This document shows positions 6,884 to 14,214 of a DNA stretch of 25,359 nt, in pieces. Made by a program: the position numbers and the translations under genes. The stretch lies in NCBI GenBank assembly GCA_013375405.1, contig JABXJU010000040.1, forward strand, positions 1 to 25,359. The letters are read 5' to 3'. Below the pieces are notes generated by a model, which was given only the letters and a program-made list of their open reading frames with translations, ran no database searches and was not told the DNA's origin. Source of the stretch: Candidatus Helarchaeota archaeon (lineage in GTDB: Archaea; Asgardarchaeota; Lokiarchaeia; Helarchaeales; HEL-GB-A). Numbering within the stretch: the first letter of the stretch is position 1; every line of letters begins with the position of its first letter.

Positions 6884-8698
6884 ATGAATGAGGGGATACC
6901 AGAAGATAGGAACAAGTTAATCGAAAAAAAAGAACAAATATTGAAAACAGCTCAGAAGCTTCTTGAAGCTAAAAGTTATCGAGGAGTCCCCGAACTATTC
7001 ACTTATCTTGCCAAAATATCTCAGAGTTTAGATGAACACTATGAAGCCGAAGAATTTATAAATATTGCTCATCAAATCCGTCTAAAACTAGCTATACCAA
7101 GCGAAACTACTGAAACCCTCCCTACACAAGATGTTCTTTCTAGAACAGTGGCTACCTTAATCTCCCATAAACGTAAGAAACGAGGAACACCTCTCAAATC
7201 AGGAATTATCCCGGTTATCGTTAAAGATGAAAAGGAAGTTTTATTTGAAAGTCTTACAGAGGTATTACCCTATCTTCCGAACAGTGAGAAGCAGCTCATA
7301 ATTAACAAGCTATTGAAGCAACCATTCGGCTCCAAAAGAGATCAATTGTTAAATACTTTCATTCAAGAATACAAGTCATATGGCATTGAAGAGTTAGACC
7401 GAGCTCTAATAAAAGAGAAACTTCACGAAGTAATTGAATGGTTTAATTTAAGTTCTGCTAGAAAATTAAGAGATAAAATGGGAATTTTTGATCCCCTTCA
7501 AATAACTGAAAGTTTAACGTTCGATGAACTATCAGCCTTCATCGGACTTTCGAGTAAATCTCACTTTTTTCGAATGAAAGATGATATATTATTAAAATTT
7601 TACTATAAAATCCAGTCAGATTTCAAGAATTTTCCAGAATACCAAGATGGATTTGGCAATCCTCTCAATTATTTAGGTTATTTTTTATATTCGGATCCCT
7701 CTTTACGAACTCATTTTGAAAAATATGATTTCATTTCTAAATATGAATTGATGGAAGTTTTTGCTAATTTCTGTGCGGATAACGAATTCACAGTTTTCGA
7801 CTTAACAAAAGATTCTCACTTTCTGGGAGATTTGTATTTGATCCAAAAGACTCCAAGAAAAGTAGGAATCGCTTGTGTATTAAGAGGCTATGAAATTCAG
7901 GCGAGATTTGAAGAAACTATTGAAAAATTGAAAAATAGTATGGAATATAGTGATTGGTTATTCTTTATTACCACACCGTATGGTGTTTTGAATCTTGGCT
8001 TGAATAAATTAAGACGCTCTTTGAACGAAATTGGAGCTTGGTGTTATATCGTGGATCCAGTTCGTAGCCTCATATATGGACTCCTAAAAGGAAGCGATTC
8101 TTCAAATAAATTGAAAGAAAAGGAAGAAGAAGTAATAAAGCAATTAAGATCCCCCCTAAGAAGTCCTGCTTCTCAACAAAATCTTTCCAAATTTTATTTT
8201 GATAAGAAATTCCAATACAAATCCCAGAATTTTGTCCTTTTTGGTAAAAATGAATATCCCATTCGTAGATTACAGTTTGAATTTATTGAAAAAGATATCT
8301 TAAATTTGCAATACTTACTCCTTTTCTATAAGAAAAGCGGCATGCGTTTGGATTTTTTTGAGTGGACTGATGAACCTATGGATCCAATTCTACTATCGGG
8401 ATTGATTTCTGCGCTCAATGGTTTTGGAGCCTCTCTCAGAGAAAGTTATGGGTTACAACAAATCGACTATAAAGGATTTTCGGTCACTTTTGCAGAAGGT
8501 GCATATATTAAAGCCTGCTTATTTCTAAAAGAATCCCCATCACTTCGCTTAAAAGAACTTTTAAAATTTAGCGTGAAAAAGTGGGAAGCTAAATTCGAAA
8601 ATGAACTTAAAAAATTCGATGGAGATCTAACTATTTTCGCTAATAATCATTCGGACTCCGAAAAGTTATTTGATCAAATATTTCTAAGTAAAACCTAA
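6884..8698 (+). CDS. Multidomain hypothetical protein with C-terminal longin/roadblock-like domain
   Basis: 604 residues, no signal peptide or membrane segment. Residues 5-75 are helical and TPR-like in look (KEQILKTAQKLLEAKSYRGV, then EHYEAEEFINIAHQIR). Residues about 175-235 may hold a winged-helix-like segment. Residues about 290-410 alternate strands and helices with FLGDLYLI, then VGIACVL, then a helix, recalling a PD-(D/E)xK nuclease layout; the Asp of GDLYLI is present but the ExK position reads IAC, so an active nuclease is unlikely. Residues about 475-604 (LQYLLLFYKKSGMRLDFFEW, then LLSGLISALNGFGASLRE, then ELLKFSVKKWEAKFENELKK and GDLTIF) match by eye a longin/roadblock-like domain frequent in Asgard archaea and linked to small GTPase modules. 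GAAAGGTG lies 7-14 nt before the ATG. The function is unknown; a regulatory or scaffold role is inference. Confidence 0.65.
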   Translation: MNEGIPEDRNKLIEKKEQILKTAQKLLEAKSYRGVPELFTYLAKISQSLDEHYEAEEFINIAHQIRLKLAIPSETTETLPTQDVLSRTVATLISHKRKKRGTPLKSGIIPVIVKDEKEVLFESLTEVLPYLPNSEKQLIINKLLKQPFGSKRDQLLNTFIQEYKSYGIEELDRALIKEKLHEVIEWFNLSSARKLRDKMGIFDPLQITESLTFDELSAFIGLSSKSHFFRMKDDILLKFYYKIQSDFKNFPEYQDGFGNPLNYLGYFLYSDPSLRTHFEKYDFISKYELMEVFANFCADNEFTVFDLTKDSHFLGDLYLIQKTPRKVGIACVLRGYEIQARFEETIEKLKNSMEYSDWLFFITTPYGVLNLGLNKLRRSLNEIGAWCYIVDPVRSLIYGLLKGSDSSNKLKEKEEEVIKQLRSPLRSPASQQNLSKFYFDKKFQYKSQNFVLFGKNEYPIRRLQFEFIEKDILNLQYLLLFYKKSGMRLDFFEWTDEPMDPILLSGLISALNGFGASLRESYGLQQIDYKGFSVTFAEGAYIKACLFLKESPSLRLKELLKFSVKKWEAKFENELKKFDGDLTIFANNHSDSEKLFDQIFLSKT

Positions 8699-8767
8699 CT
8701 CCAATTTCCGATAAATTAATCCTATTAATAAGAATTAATAAAACCACCTTTTATTACTCACAAAAGG

Positions 8768-8779
8768 TTATATTTAAAT
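8768..8779 (+). promoter_or_regulatory. hsp20 promoter TATA box
   Basis: TTATATTTAAAT, preceded by purine-rich CAAAAGG that could act as a BRE (factor B recognition element). The predicted transcript start is near 8797, about 60 nt before the ATG at 8858, so the transcript carries a leader that holds the hairpin at 8808-8847. Confidence 0.55.
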
Positions 8780-8807
8780 ATTATGTTGCATTACGGATTA
8801 TCAAACA

Positions 8808-8847
8808 ATCTCAATTAGAATTTAAAATTATTAATTTAAATTGAGGT
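8808..8847 (+). promoter_or_regulatory. Leader hairpin covering the hsp20 Shine-Dalgarno site (candidate RNA thermometer)
   Basis: Bases 8808-8816 pair with 8839-8847 (9 pairs, one G-U), which locks the GAGGT of the SD in double strand. After an A-A mismatch the stem continues with five pairs (8818-8822 with 8833-8837, the first G-U), then a U-U mismatch, one further possible pair (8824-8831) and an A/U-rich loop. An AU-rich, mismatch-bearing stem over the SD of a small heat-shock gene has the layout of bacterial thermometers. It is not a recognised ROSE or fourU element, and AT-rich DNA can form such stems by chance. Confidence 0.45.
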
Positions 8848-8857
8848 GAATAATGTA

Positions 8858-9343
8858 ATGAGTCTTATCCGTAGAGGCAGGAATTGGCCATTTCGAGTAT
8901 TCGATGATATCTTTGAAGATTTTTGGGAACCATTCGACTTTAGTATCGTAAGAACACCTCGAGTGGTGTTCCCGAAACTAGATATTAAAGAAGAAGAAAA
9001 TGAATACAGGATCACGGCTGAGGTACCAGGATATGCAAAAGAAGAAATCAATATTGAATTACATGACGATACACTGACCATTTTCTCAGAACATAAAGAG
9101 GAGACAGAAGAAGAGAAAGAAGGGTACCTCTATCGAGAACGCTCTCACCGTTCATTTACCCGCTCATTCAAAATTCCAGATAAAATTACCCATGAAGAAA
9201 TTGTTGCAAAATTAGAGAATGGTTTATTAACTCTTCGTATCCCGAAGAAAGAGCCAGAACCGCCTAAGAAAGTTGAAATTAAGGAACATGAGTTACTCGA
9301 AGACATGGAAGTTAAGGAAACCGAAACAGAAGAAAAGGAGTAA
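8858..9343 (+). CDS. hsp20: Small heat shock protein (Hsp20/alpha-crystallin family)
   Basis: 161 residues, normal for archaeal sHSPs. The ATG at 8858 is preferred because GAGGTGA (8843-8849) is 8 nt upstream; an in-frame GTG at 8846 lies inside that site. N-terminal arm 1-43 is aromatic-rich (FDDIFEDFWEPFDF). The alpha-crystallin domain spans about 44-135, from PKLDIKEEENEYRITAEVPG to the hallmark ENGLLTLRIPKK. A short acidic tail carries VEI, a possible I/V-x-I motif that docks into neighbouring subunits during oligomer assembly. The protein is an ATP-independent holdase that keeps unfolding proteins soluble in the cytoplasm. It is monocistronic: own TATA box, own leader, and a T-tract terminator right after the stop. 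Control may be both at the promoter and through the leader hairpin. Confidence 0.95.
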   Translation: MSLIRRGRNWPFRVFDDIFEDFWEPFDFSIVRTPRVVFPKLDIKEEENEYRITAEVPGYAKEEINIELHDDTLTIFSEHKEETEEEKEGYLYRERSHRSFTRSFKIPDKITHEEIVAKLENGLLTLRIPKKEPEPPKKVEIKEHELLEDMEVKETETEEKE

Positions 9344-9372
9344 TCCAATAATTCCTTTTTTTTCCTTTTTTT
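9333..9372 (+). terminator. Hairpin and T-tracts after hsp20
   Basis: AAAAGGA (9333-9339) can pair with TCCTTTT (9353-9359), followed by more T (9360-9363) and a second T-run (9366-9372). The stem includes the last codons and the stop. It looks like an intrinsic terminator; in archaea the T-runs alone would suffice. Confidence 0.55.
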
Positions 9373-9457
9373 AATTTTAATAAAAATAAACACAAGTAAG
9401 TTTGAGGGCATTAGGAAATTCTTGCCGTTTTCTTTAATTTTAAATAACTGAATAAGA

Positions 9458-9467
9458 ATATATTAAA
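9458..9467 (+). promoter_or_regulatory. TATA-like box of the flavoprotein reductase gene
   Basis: An ATATATTAAA run some 45-50 bp before the start codon; transcription would begin near 9486, leaving room for the AGGAG site at 9498-9502. Confidence 0.35.
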
Positions 9468-9508
9468 TCAATTTTAGTAAGTTATTTTTCACGAAATAGG
9501 AGTAAGTT

Positions 9509-11026
9509 TTGACAATGAAAGAATATGATTTAGTTTCGATCGGAACAGGTGTGGGATTGACGCTTGCCAATGCAGGATTAAGACGGAATTTAAAGGTTGC
9601 GCTCATTGAGATGGGGAAAGTCGGAGGAACTTGTTTAACAAGGGGATGCATCCCATCAAAGGTGTTGGTTTATCCAGCCGATATTATTAGAGAAGCGCAA
9701 CATGCGCAAAAAGTTGGCGTACATTTCAAGGTGGATAAAATCGACTGGGAGCTTATTGGTAAGCGCATGTGGTCGCAAATTGATGAAGGGAAGGGAATGG
9801 AGCAAGGGATTAAACATGTCCCTGGACTAGATTTCTATCAAGGTGTTGGTAAATTTACTGGTGATTATAAAATGGTAATTGAGCTTGGAAATAAAACGGA
9901 GGAAATTACTAGTGAAAAATTTGTCATTGCTTCGGGTGCTCGATCACTTATTCCGCCAATAAAAGGGCTTGAAGAAGCAAATTATGTGACTAATGAGAAC
10001 TTCTTCGGCGAAAAATTTCCCAAAAAACCTTGGAAAAGTCTTGTAATAATCGGTGGTGGTATTATTGCAGCAGAGTTCGCGCATGTTTTTGCAACTTTCG
10101 GGACTGAGGTCACGATTATTGAAATGTTACCGCGTTTGGTGACTACTGAAGAACCAGAGGTTTCACGATTTCTCGAAAGGGGATTTCGGAACCATATGAA
10201 AGTGTTGCTTAATCAGAAAGCAGTTGCAGTTGAAGCAAAAAAAGGACTAAAAGTCATTACGGTGGAGGATATGAACACCGGTAAGCAATCCCAAGTTAGT
10301 GCCGAGGAGATTTTAGTAGCCACCGGACGGCGTCCAAATTCAGATATCTTACAGGTCAAAAAAACTGGAGTCGAAACCGATAAACATGGATGGATCATCA
10401 CGAATGAATATCTAGAAACCTCCAAGAAGAATATTTGGTGTATTGGCGATGCCAATGGAAAATATCAATTTCGTCATACTGGTAATTATGAGGCAGAGGT
10501 TGCATCTACTAATGTTTTTGTTGGGGACGATGAACGAATTCCAGTGAATTATAATTCAGTTCCGTGGGCTATTTATACTTATCCACAAATTGGACATGTG
10601 GGCCTGACTGAAGCCGAAGCCATCAAAAAAGGCCATAAAATTTACATAGCAATCAACAATTACTCTTCTGTGGCCAAAGGATTCGCCATGGGAATTGATG
10701 AAGGAGCGGAGGATGATGGATTCGTGAAACTGGTGGTTGATCAGTCACGATCACTTTTGGGAGTCTCGGTCATTGGGCCTCATGCAGCGCTCCTCGTTCA
10801 GCCATTTGTTTATCTTATGAATGCCGGATTCGTTTGCGAACTTCGTATGCCTCATAAAGAAGAACCCATTGAACTGTATGGAAAAACCTGTCCTGAGGCA
10901 GGTTCTGTTATGCCTATTTACCGCTCCCAAATCATCCACCCCTCATTAAACGAAGTACCAGGTTGGGCTCTTGGCTCACTACGCCCTGTTAATATCGAAC
11001 ATCACCACGGGCATGATCACAGCTGA
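9509..11026 (+). CDS. FAD-dependent pyridine nucleotide-disulfide oxidoreductase (dihydrolipoamide dehydrogenase/mercuric reductase-like)
   Basis: 505 residues. N-terminal FAD Rossmann motif reads GTGVG at 12-16; the redox-active disulfide GGTCLTRGCIPSK (39-51, C42 and C47) is intact; the NAD(P)H-binding motif GGGIIAAEF lies near 184; the second FAD segment is ATGRRPN and later CIGDANG. The C-terminal interface motif reads IHPSLNE (H477, E482), the position of the HPTxxE active-site His-Glu pair of dihydrolipoamide dehydrogenase. So a dithiol/disulfide or related substrate is reduced with NAD(P)H. It differs from typical members in the GTGVG motif and in a histidine-rich tail (HHHGHDHS) that could bind metal. 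No 2-oxoacid dehydrogenase or lipoate genes are nearby, so a stand-alone reductase is likelier. TTG at 9509 is 6 nt after AGGAG; ATG at 9515 is the alternative start. Confidence 0.88.
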   Translation: MTMKEYDLVSIGTGVGLTLANAGLRRNLKVALIEMGKVGGTCLTRGCIPSKVLVYPADIIREAQHAQKVGVHFKVDKIDWELIGKRMWSQIDEGKGMEQGIKHVPGLDFYQGVGKFTGDYKMVIELGNKTEEITSEKFVIASGARSLIPPIKGLEEANYVTNENFFGEKFPKKPWKSLVIIGGGIIAAEFAHVFATFGTEVTIIEMLPRLVTTEEPEVSRFLERGFRNHMKVLLNQKAVAVEAKKGLKVITVEDMNTGKQSQVSAEEILVATGRRPNSDILQVKKTGVETDKHGWIITNEYLETSKKNIWCIGDANGKYQFRHTGNYEAEVASTNVFVGDDERIPVNYNSVPWAIYTYPQIGHVGLTEAEAIKKGHKIYIAINNYSSVAKGFAMGIDEGAEDDGFVKLVVDQSRSLLGVSVIGPHAALLVQPFVYLMNAGFVCELRMPHKEEPIELYGKTCPEAGSVMPIYRSQIIHPSLNEVPGWALGSLRPVNIEHHHGHDHS

Positions 11027-11046
11027 AATTCACTTTTAATTCTCCA

Positions 11047-11054
11047 TTTTTTTT
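11047..11054 (+). terminator. T-tract after the flavoprotein reductase
   Basis: Eight consecutive T starting 20 nt after the stop at 11026, without a stable upstream stem; fits an archaeal oligo-T terminator. Confidence 0.4.
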
Positions 11055-11121
11055 CTTAAAAGAAATTAATTCATTAAGAAAACTATTAAATTAAAAGATC
11101 GTTTTTTTTCTATGAACAAAA

Positions 11122-11541
11122 ATGTTTGATGACGATGAATATGTAAGATGGATGAGGGAAGCTGAAAATACTTTAAAATCGGCTATTACTGATAAAGAAA
11201 ATGAATTTTATAATTGGTGTTGCTTTAAATGTCAACAAGCAGCTGAATTTGGTCTAAAAGCTTTTTTATATGGCATAGGATCAACTCCTTTTGGACATTC
11301 ATTGATAAAATTAGCTGATACTCTTGAGAGTCAAGATATTGATGTTTCTTCAATTTTAACTATTTGTAGAAGGCTAGATTTATTTTATATTCCCTCCCGC
11401 TATCCAAATGCTCACTCCACTGGGTCACCTTATGAATACTATGATGATGATATTGCACAAGAAGCCTTGGAAAACGCGCAAAAAATACTCAATTTTGTTA
11501 AAGGGCTTAAGAATGATAGGTTACCTAAAGAAAATAAATGA
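11122..11541 (+). CDS. hepT: HEPN domain toxin of a HEPN-MNT toxin-antitoxin pair
   Basis: 139 residues, all helical. The HEPN signature is seen as WMREAENTLKSA near the N-terminus, CFKCQQAAEFGLKAFLY at 34-50, and the catalytic R-x4-H motif RYPNAH (R93, H98). HEPN toxins of this group cleave RNA. The partner nucleotidyltransferase follows and overlaps by 29 nt. In characterised HepT/MntA pairs the MNT protein neutralises the HEPN protein by adding AMP to a Tyr next to the R-x4-H motif; here Y94 lies directly after R93, which suits that mechanism by analogy. No SD precedes the ATG; a TTAAATTAAAA run about 30 bp upstream suggests a leaderless transcript. Confidence 0.88.
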   Translation: MFDDDEYVRWMREAENTLKSAITDKENEFYNWCCFKCQQAAEFGLKAFLYGIGSTPFGHSLIKLADTLESQDIDVSSILTICRRLDLFYIPSRYPNAHSTGSPYEYYDDDIAQEALENAQKILNFVKGLKNDRLPKENK

Positions 11542-11938
11542 CGGGCTAGATAAATTTTGTAAGATAGCTATTAAGAAATTGTCTCCTAAATGCATTATCT
11601 TGTATGGTTCTTTAGCTAGAGGCGATTTCAATGAAAGAAGCGATGTCGATATAATTATAATTACTTCAAATTTACCCAATAAATATTTTAAAAGGGCTAA
11701 ATTACTCTACGATCTTATTGAAACTGCGGATCCTATCGAACCTCTCGGATTTACCCCAGAAGAATTTAGCAATATGATTCAAAAAAGAAATTGTACCAGT
11801 TTATTTGCGATGGAAGAAGGAAAAGCATTGTACGGCGAAAAATATTTTTCCTTTTTAAAAAAAATCTATGAAAAAATCGTAAACAAATATCAACTTGTTA
11901 AGAGCGTAGCTGCGTGGATTCCTAAAAGCAAATTTTAA
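11513..11938 (+). CDS. mntA: MNT-type minimal nucleotidyltransferase (antitoxin of the HEPN pair)
   Basis: 141 residues from the ATG at 11513, inside the end of the HEPN gene; the frame is open further upstream (from 11408) but that part shadows the HEPN coding sequence. The polymerase-beta-type motif is complete: GSLARGDFNERSDVD (G32, S33, D44, D46), i.e. GS-x10-DxD, the metal and nucleotide site. The rest (LLYDLIETADPIEPLGFTPE, then TSLFAMEEGKALYG) matches MNT proteins. It probably transfers AMP from ATP to the HEPN toxin and so silences it. A weak AAGGG lies 7 nt before the ATG; overlap with the toxin gene implies coupled translation, which keeps the ratio of the two proteins fixed. Confidence 0.88.
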   Translation: MIGYLKKINDGLDKFCKIAIKKLSPKCIILYGSLARGDFNERSDVDIIIITSNLPNKYFKRAKLLYDLIETADPIEPLGFTPEEFSNMIQKRNCTSLFAMEEGKALYGEKYFSFLKKIYEKIVNKYQLVKSVAAWIPKSKF

Positions 11939-11945
11939 TCGTCGA

Positions 11946-11954
11946 TTATATTTA
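11946..11954 (+). promoter_or_regulatory. TATA-like box (TTATATTTA) upstream of the CocE-like gene
   Basis: The same 9-mer as at 6795, 8768 and 22017, some 80 bp before the ATG at 12026. A second candidate is the TACATATAG run at about 11987-11995. Confidence 0.35.
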
Positions 11955-12025
11955 CAAGTTTCTTAGAACTTTTTTTATTGGATAATTACATATAGTAAAA
12001 ATAATTTCTCAGAGGTATGAATTTC

Positions 12026-14080
12026 ATGAGAAGAATAAAACACCCACTTACTAGTTCTGACATACAATTAATTGCGACACTGCCAGATTTTCTAAAAACG
12101 GGAAGGGCAGAAAAATTTATGAATAGAATGATACGCCGTTCCATGCTCATGATGAATTATATTCAAGCTCCGCTACTTAAACTGTTTAAATATTTTGGGG
12201 GTGGCATCGGGCGGTTATTGGGGATTGGCACTCCAGAGAATGCTGTCGTCCGGTTGAAAGAGACATTAATTACTTTTCAAGATGGGGCCAAATCTCCTAC
12301 AGATGTTTACCTCCCCAAAGATGTTTTTGAAAATAAAAGCAAGGCACCTACCGTGTTAGTTCGACTCCCTTACTGGAAAAATGCGCTCGCCATTTTGGGC
12401 TATTTATTTGCCTCAAAGGGATACGTATGTGTTCTTCAAGATATGAGAGGAACTGCATCTGCGAATCAATATGGGACTATGGGGGTCACCTTTTTCGTAC
12501 GACCAGATGGTCTAGAAACGCTCAAATGGATTACGAAACGGTTTTGGTATAATGGGAAAATTGGGATGTGGGGCATTTCATTCCTTGCGCTTACCCAATT
12601 GAGTATAGCTTGGGATAACGGCGGTTTACTCACCTGCTTGTTCCCCTGTCAATGCTGCTTTCAGAATATTATAAAGCATCCCGGTGGTTTAACACCGCTC
12701 GTAACAGCACTCTTTATATATAGTCTATTTTTAACTATTACACAAAATGAAAATCCCAATATGGGCGACATGCTCATGGATCAAGATGGGATCTGTGATA
12801 CTTTATACCATAATCCATTGGCGAGCTTATATAATGACCCGATTGACGACAGCGGCAGATATTTAATTGATATAGCAGAAATGGCTAAAATACGAGACGT
12901 CGAGAAATTGACTAGTATTATTAATGAAAGATTTGATTTGAACGCAAAATTTAATGAAAAGGATACAGGTGATAATCTTAAAAAATTTATGAGAAAAGTG
13001 ATCATTGAGAGGCGGGGTAAACTCACCTCTGATGCATTACCATACGGTTTTGGCTTTACTGGGGAAAAAATGGATACGCCCATGTACTGGGTAGGCAGTT
13101 GGTACGATTTTTTAACTAGCACCGAATTATTCGAGGACGTGAAGCGAATCCAAAAGAACTCACCCGAATCCTTTAAAAAAAATATTAAAATTATCATGAC
13201 ACCAGGCGCACACGGAGGCTTAGATTTTATGCCTCTTGGCGCATCTTTCCCCCCGAAGGGCATCCCTATGAAACAAATGATGGCTATGTATCAAAACTTC
13301 ATGCGAATGGACTGGTTTGAATGTTGGCTTAAAGATAATCCAAAACAAATAGATGTATCAAAAATTCCACCTATTCGGTTATGGATTATGAATAAAGGGA
13401 TCTGGCGGAATTTTAGTGAGTGGCCGCCCAGAACGAAGGAAATGACATGGTATATCCATTCGAATGGGAGTGCAAATTCTAGATTTGGAGACGGGACATT
13501 TACCACAGCAACACCACAAACCGAATCACCTGATGAATACGACTTTAATCCAGCAAATCCTGTGCTTACGAGAGGCGGGCGATTTGTCTATATTAAAAGT
13601 GGGCGAGTTAATCAGATAAAGAACGAAGGAAGGAAAGATATTTTAGTCTATACCTCCGAGAAATTAGAACAAGGTATGGAGATAATCGGAGAACCTAAAT
13701 TTGTACTTTATGCCTCATCTTCCGCGAAAGATACTGATTTCATGGTTAAACTAGTTGAAGTCTTCAATAATCGGAAGGCATTAAATATCATTGATTCGGG
13801 CGTACGGGCGCGGTTTCGCAATGGTTTCGACAAGTCGGCCGCACTAAATCCCAATGAAGTCTATAAGTATGAGATTTCCTTGGGTGCCACAGGCATTTAC
13901 ATTCCTAAAGGGCATAGTCTTCGAATAGAAATAACTTCAAGTAATTTTCCCTGTTTTACCGTTAATTCTAATCTTGCAGGCAAACAGAATAAAAAGGGGT
14001 TCATAATTGCCAATCAAAATATTCTCCATGATTCCCAATATCCCTCCCACTTAATCCTACCCGTATTTAAAAGGTATTAA
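12026..14080 (+). CDS. CocE/NonD-type (S15 family) serine hydrolase
   Basis: 684 residues. ATG at 12026 is chosen because GAGGT ends 9 nt upstream; the ATG at 12017 abuts the SD. Residues 1-70 are an N-terminal helical extension without a match. The alpha/beta hydrolase core runs from about 78 (LKETLITFQDGAKSPTDVYL) with the nucleophile in GMWGISFLA (S185), catalytic Asp in GSWYDFLTS (D361) and His in PGAHGG (H396). The usual helical cap lies between 200 and 330, and a C-terminal jelly-roll domain from about 425 (the IIGEPKFVLYASSSAKDTDF stretch and HSLRIEITSSNFPCF) is the standard CocE/X-Pro dipeptidyl-peptidase C-terminal domain. These enzymes cleave esters, acyl groups or dipeptides; the substrate here is unknown. 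No signal peptide is visible. It has no close partners and sits behind its own promoter. Confidence 0.88.
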   Translation: MRRIKHPLTSSDIQLIATLPDFLKTGRAEKFMNRMIRRSMLMMNYIQAPLLKLFKYFGGGIGRLLGIGTPENAVVRLKETLITFQDGAKSPTDVYLPKDVFENKSKAPTVLVRLPYWKNALAILGYLFASKGYVCVLQDMRGTASANQYGTMGVTFFVRPDGLETLKWITKRFWYNGKIGMWGISFLALTQLSIAWDNGGLLTCLFPCQCCFQNIIKHPGGLTPLVTALFIYSLFLTITQNENPNMGDMLMDQDGICDTLYHNPLASLYNDPIDDSGRYLIDIAEMAKIRDVEKLTSIINERFDLNAKFNEKDTGDNLKKFMRKVIIERRGKLTSDALPYGFGFTGEKMDTPMYWVGSWYDFLTSTELFEDVKRIQKNSPESFKKNIKIIMTPGAHGGLDFMPLGASFPPKGIPMKQMMAMYQNFMRMDWFECWLKDNPKQIDVSKIPPIRLWIMNKGIWRNFSEWPPRTKEMTWYIHSNGSANSRFGDGTFTTATPQTESPDEYDFNPANPVLTRGGRFVYIKSGRVNQIKNEGRKDILVYTSEKLEQGMEIIGEPKFVLYASSSAKDTDFMVKLVEVFNNRKALNIIDSGVRARFRNGFDKSAALNPNEVYKYEISLGATGIYIPKGHSLRIEITSSNFPCFTVNSNLAGKQNKKGFIIANQNILHDSQYPSHLILPVFKRY

Positions 14081-14094
14081 TCACACATTCATTC

Positions 14095-14101
14095 TTTTTT
14101 T
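14095..14101 (+). terminator. T-tract after the CocE-like gene
   Basis: Seven T beginning 15 nt after the stop codon; oligo-T terminator without stem. Confidence 0.35.
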
Positions 14102-14214
14102 CTTCATAATTAGATTCATTCCAGTATTTTTCACAAAAACTATAAGCAAATTTGTCTTAGAAATTTTAATAGATTTGTGTTTTATTTTGAAAATGTGTTA
14201 ATTGAGGCGTGTTT

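Noticed and set aside
7750..8100. Active PD-(D/E)xK nuclease in the 604-residue protein
   Set aside because: The position expected to hold ExK reads IAC, so catalysis is unlikely even if the fold is right.
11408..11512. Longer N-terminus for the MNT protein
   Set aside because: This part overlaps the conserved end of the HEPN gene in another frame and does not resemble an MNT protein; the family's N-terminus fits the ATG at 11513.
12781..13263. 160-codon open frame on the minus strand
   Set aside because: It lies fully antisense to the CocE-like gene, has a composition typical of an antisense shadow, and matches no family.
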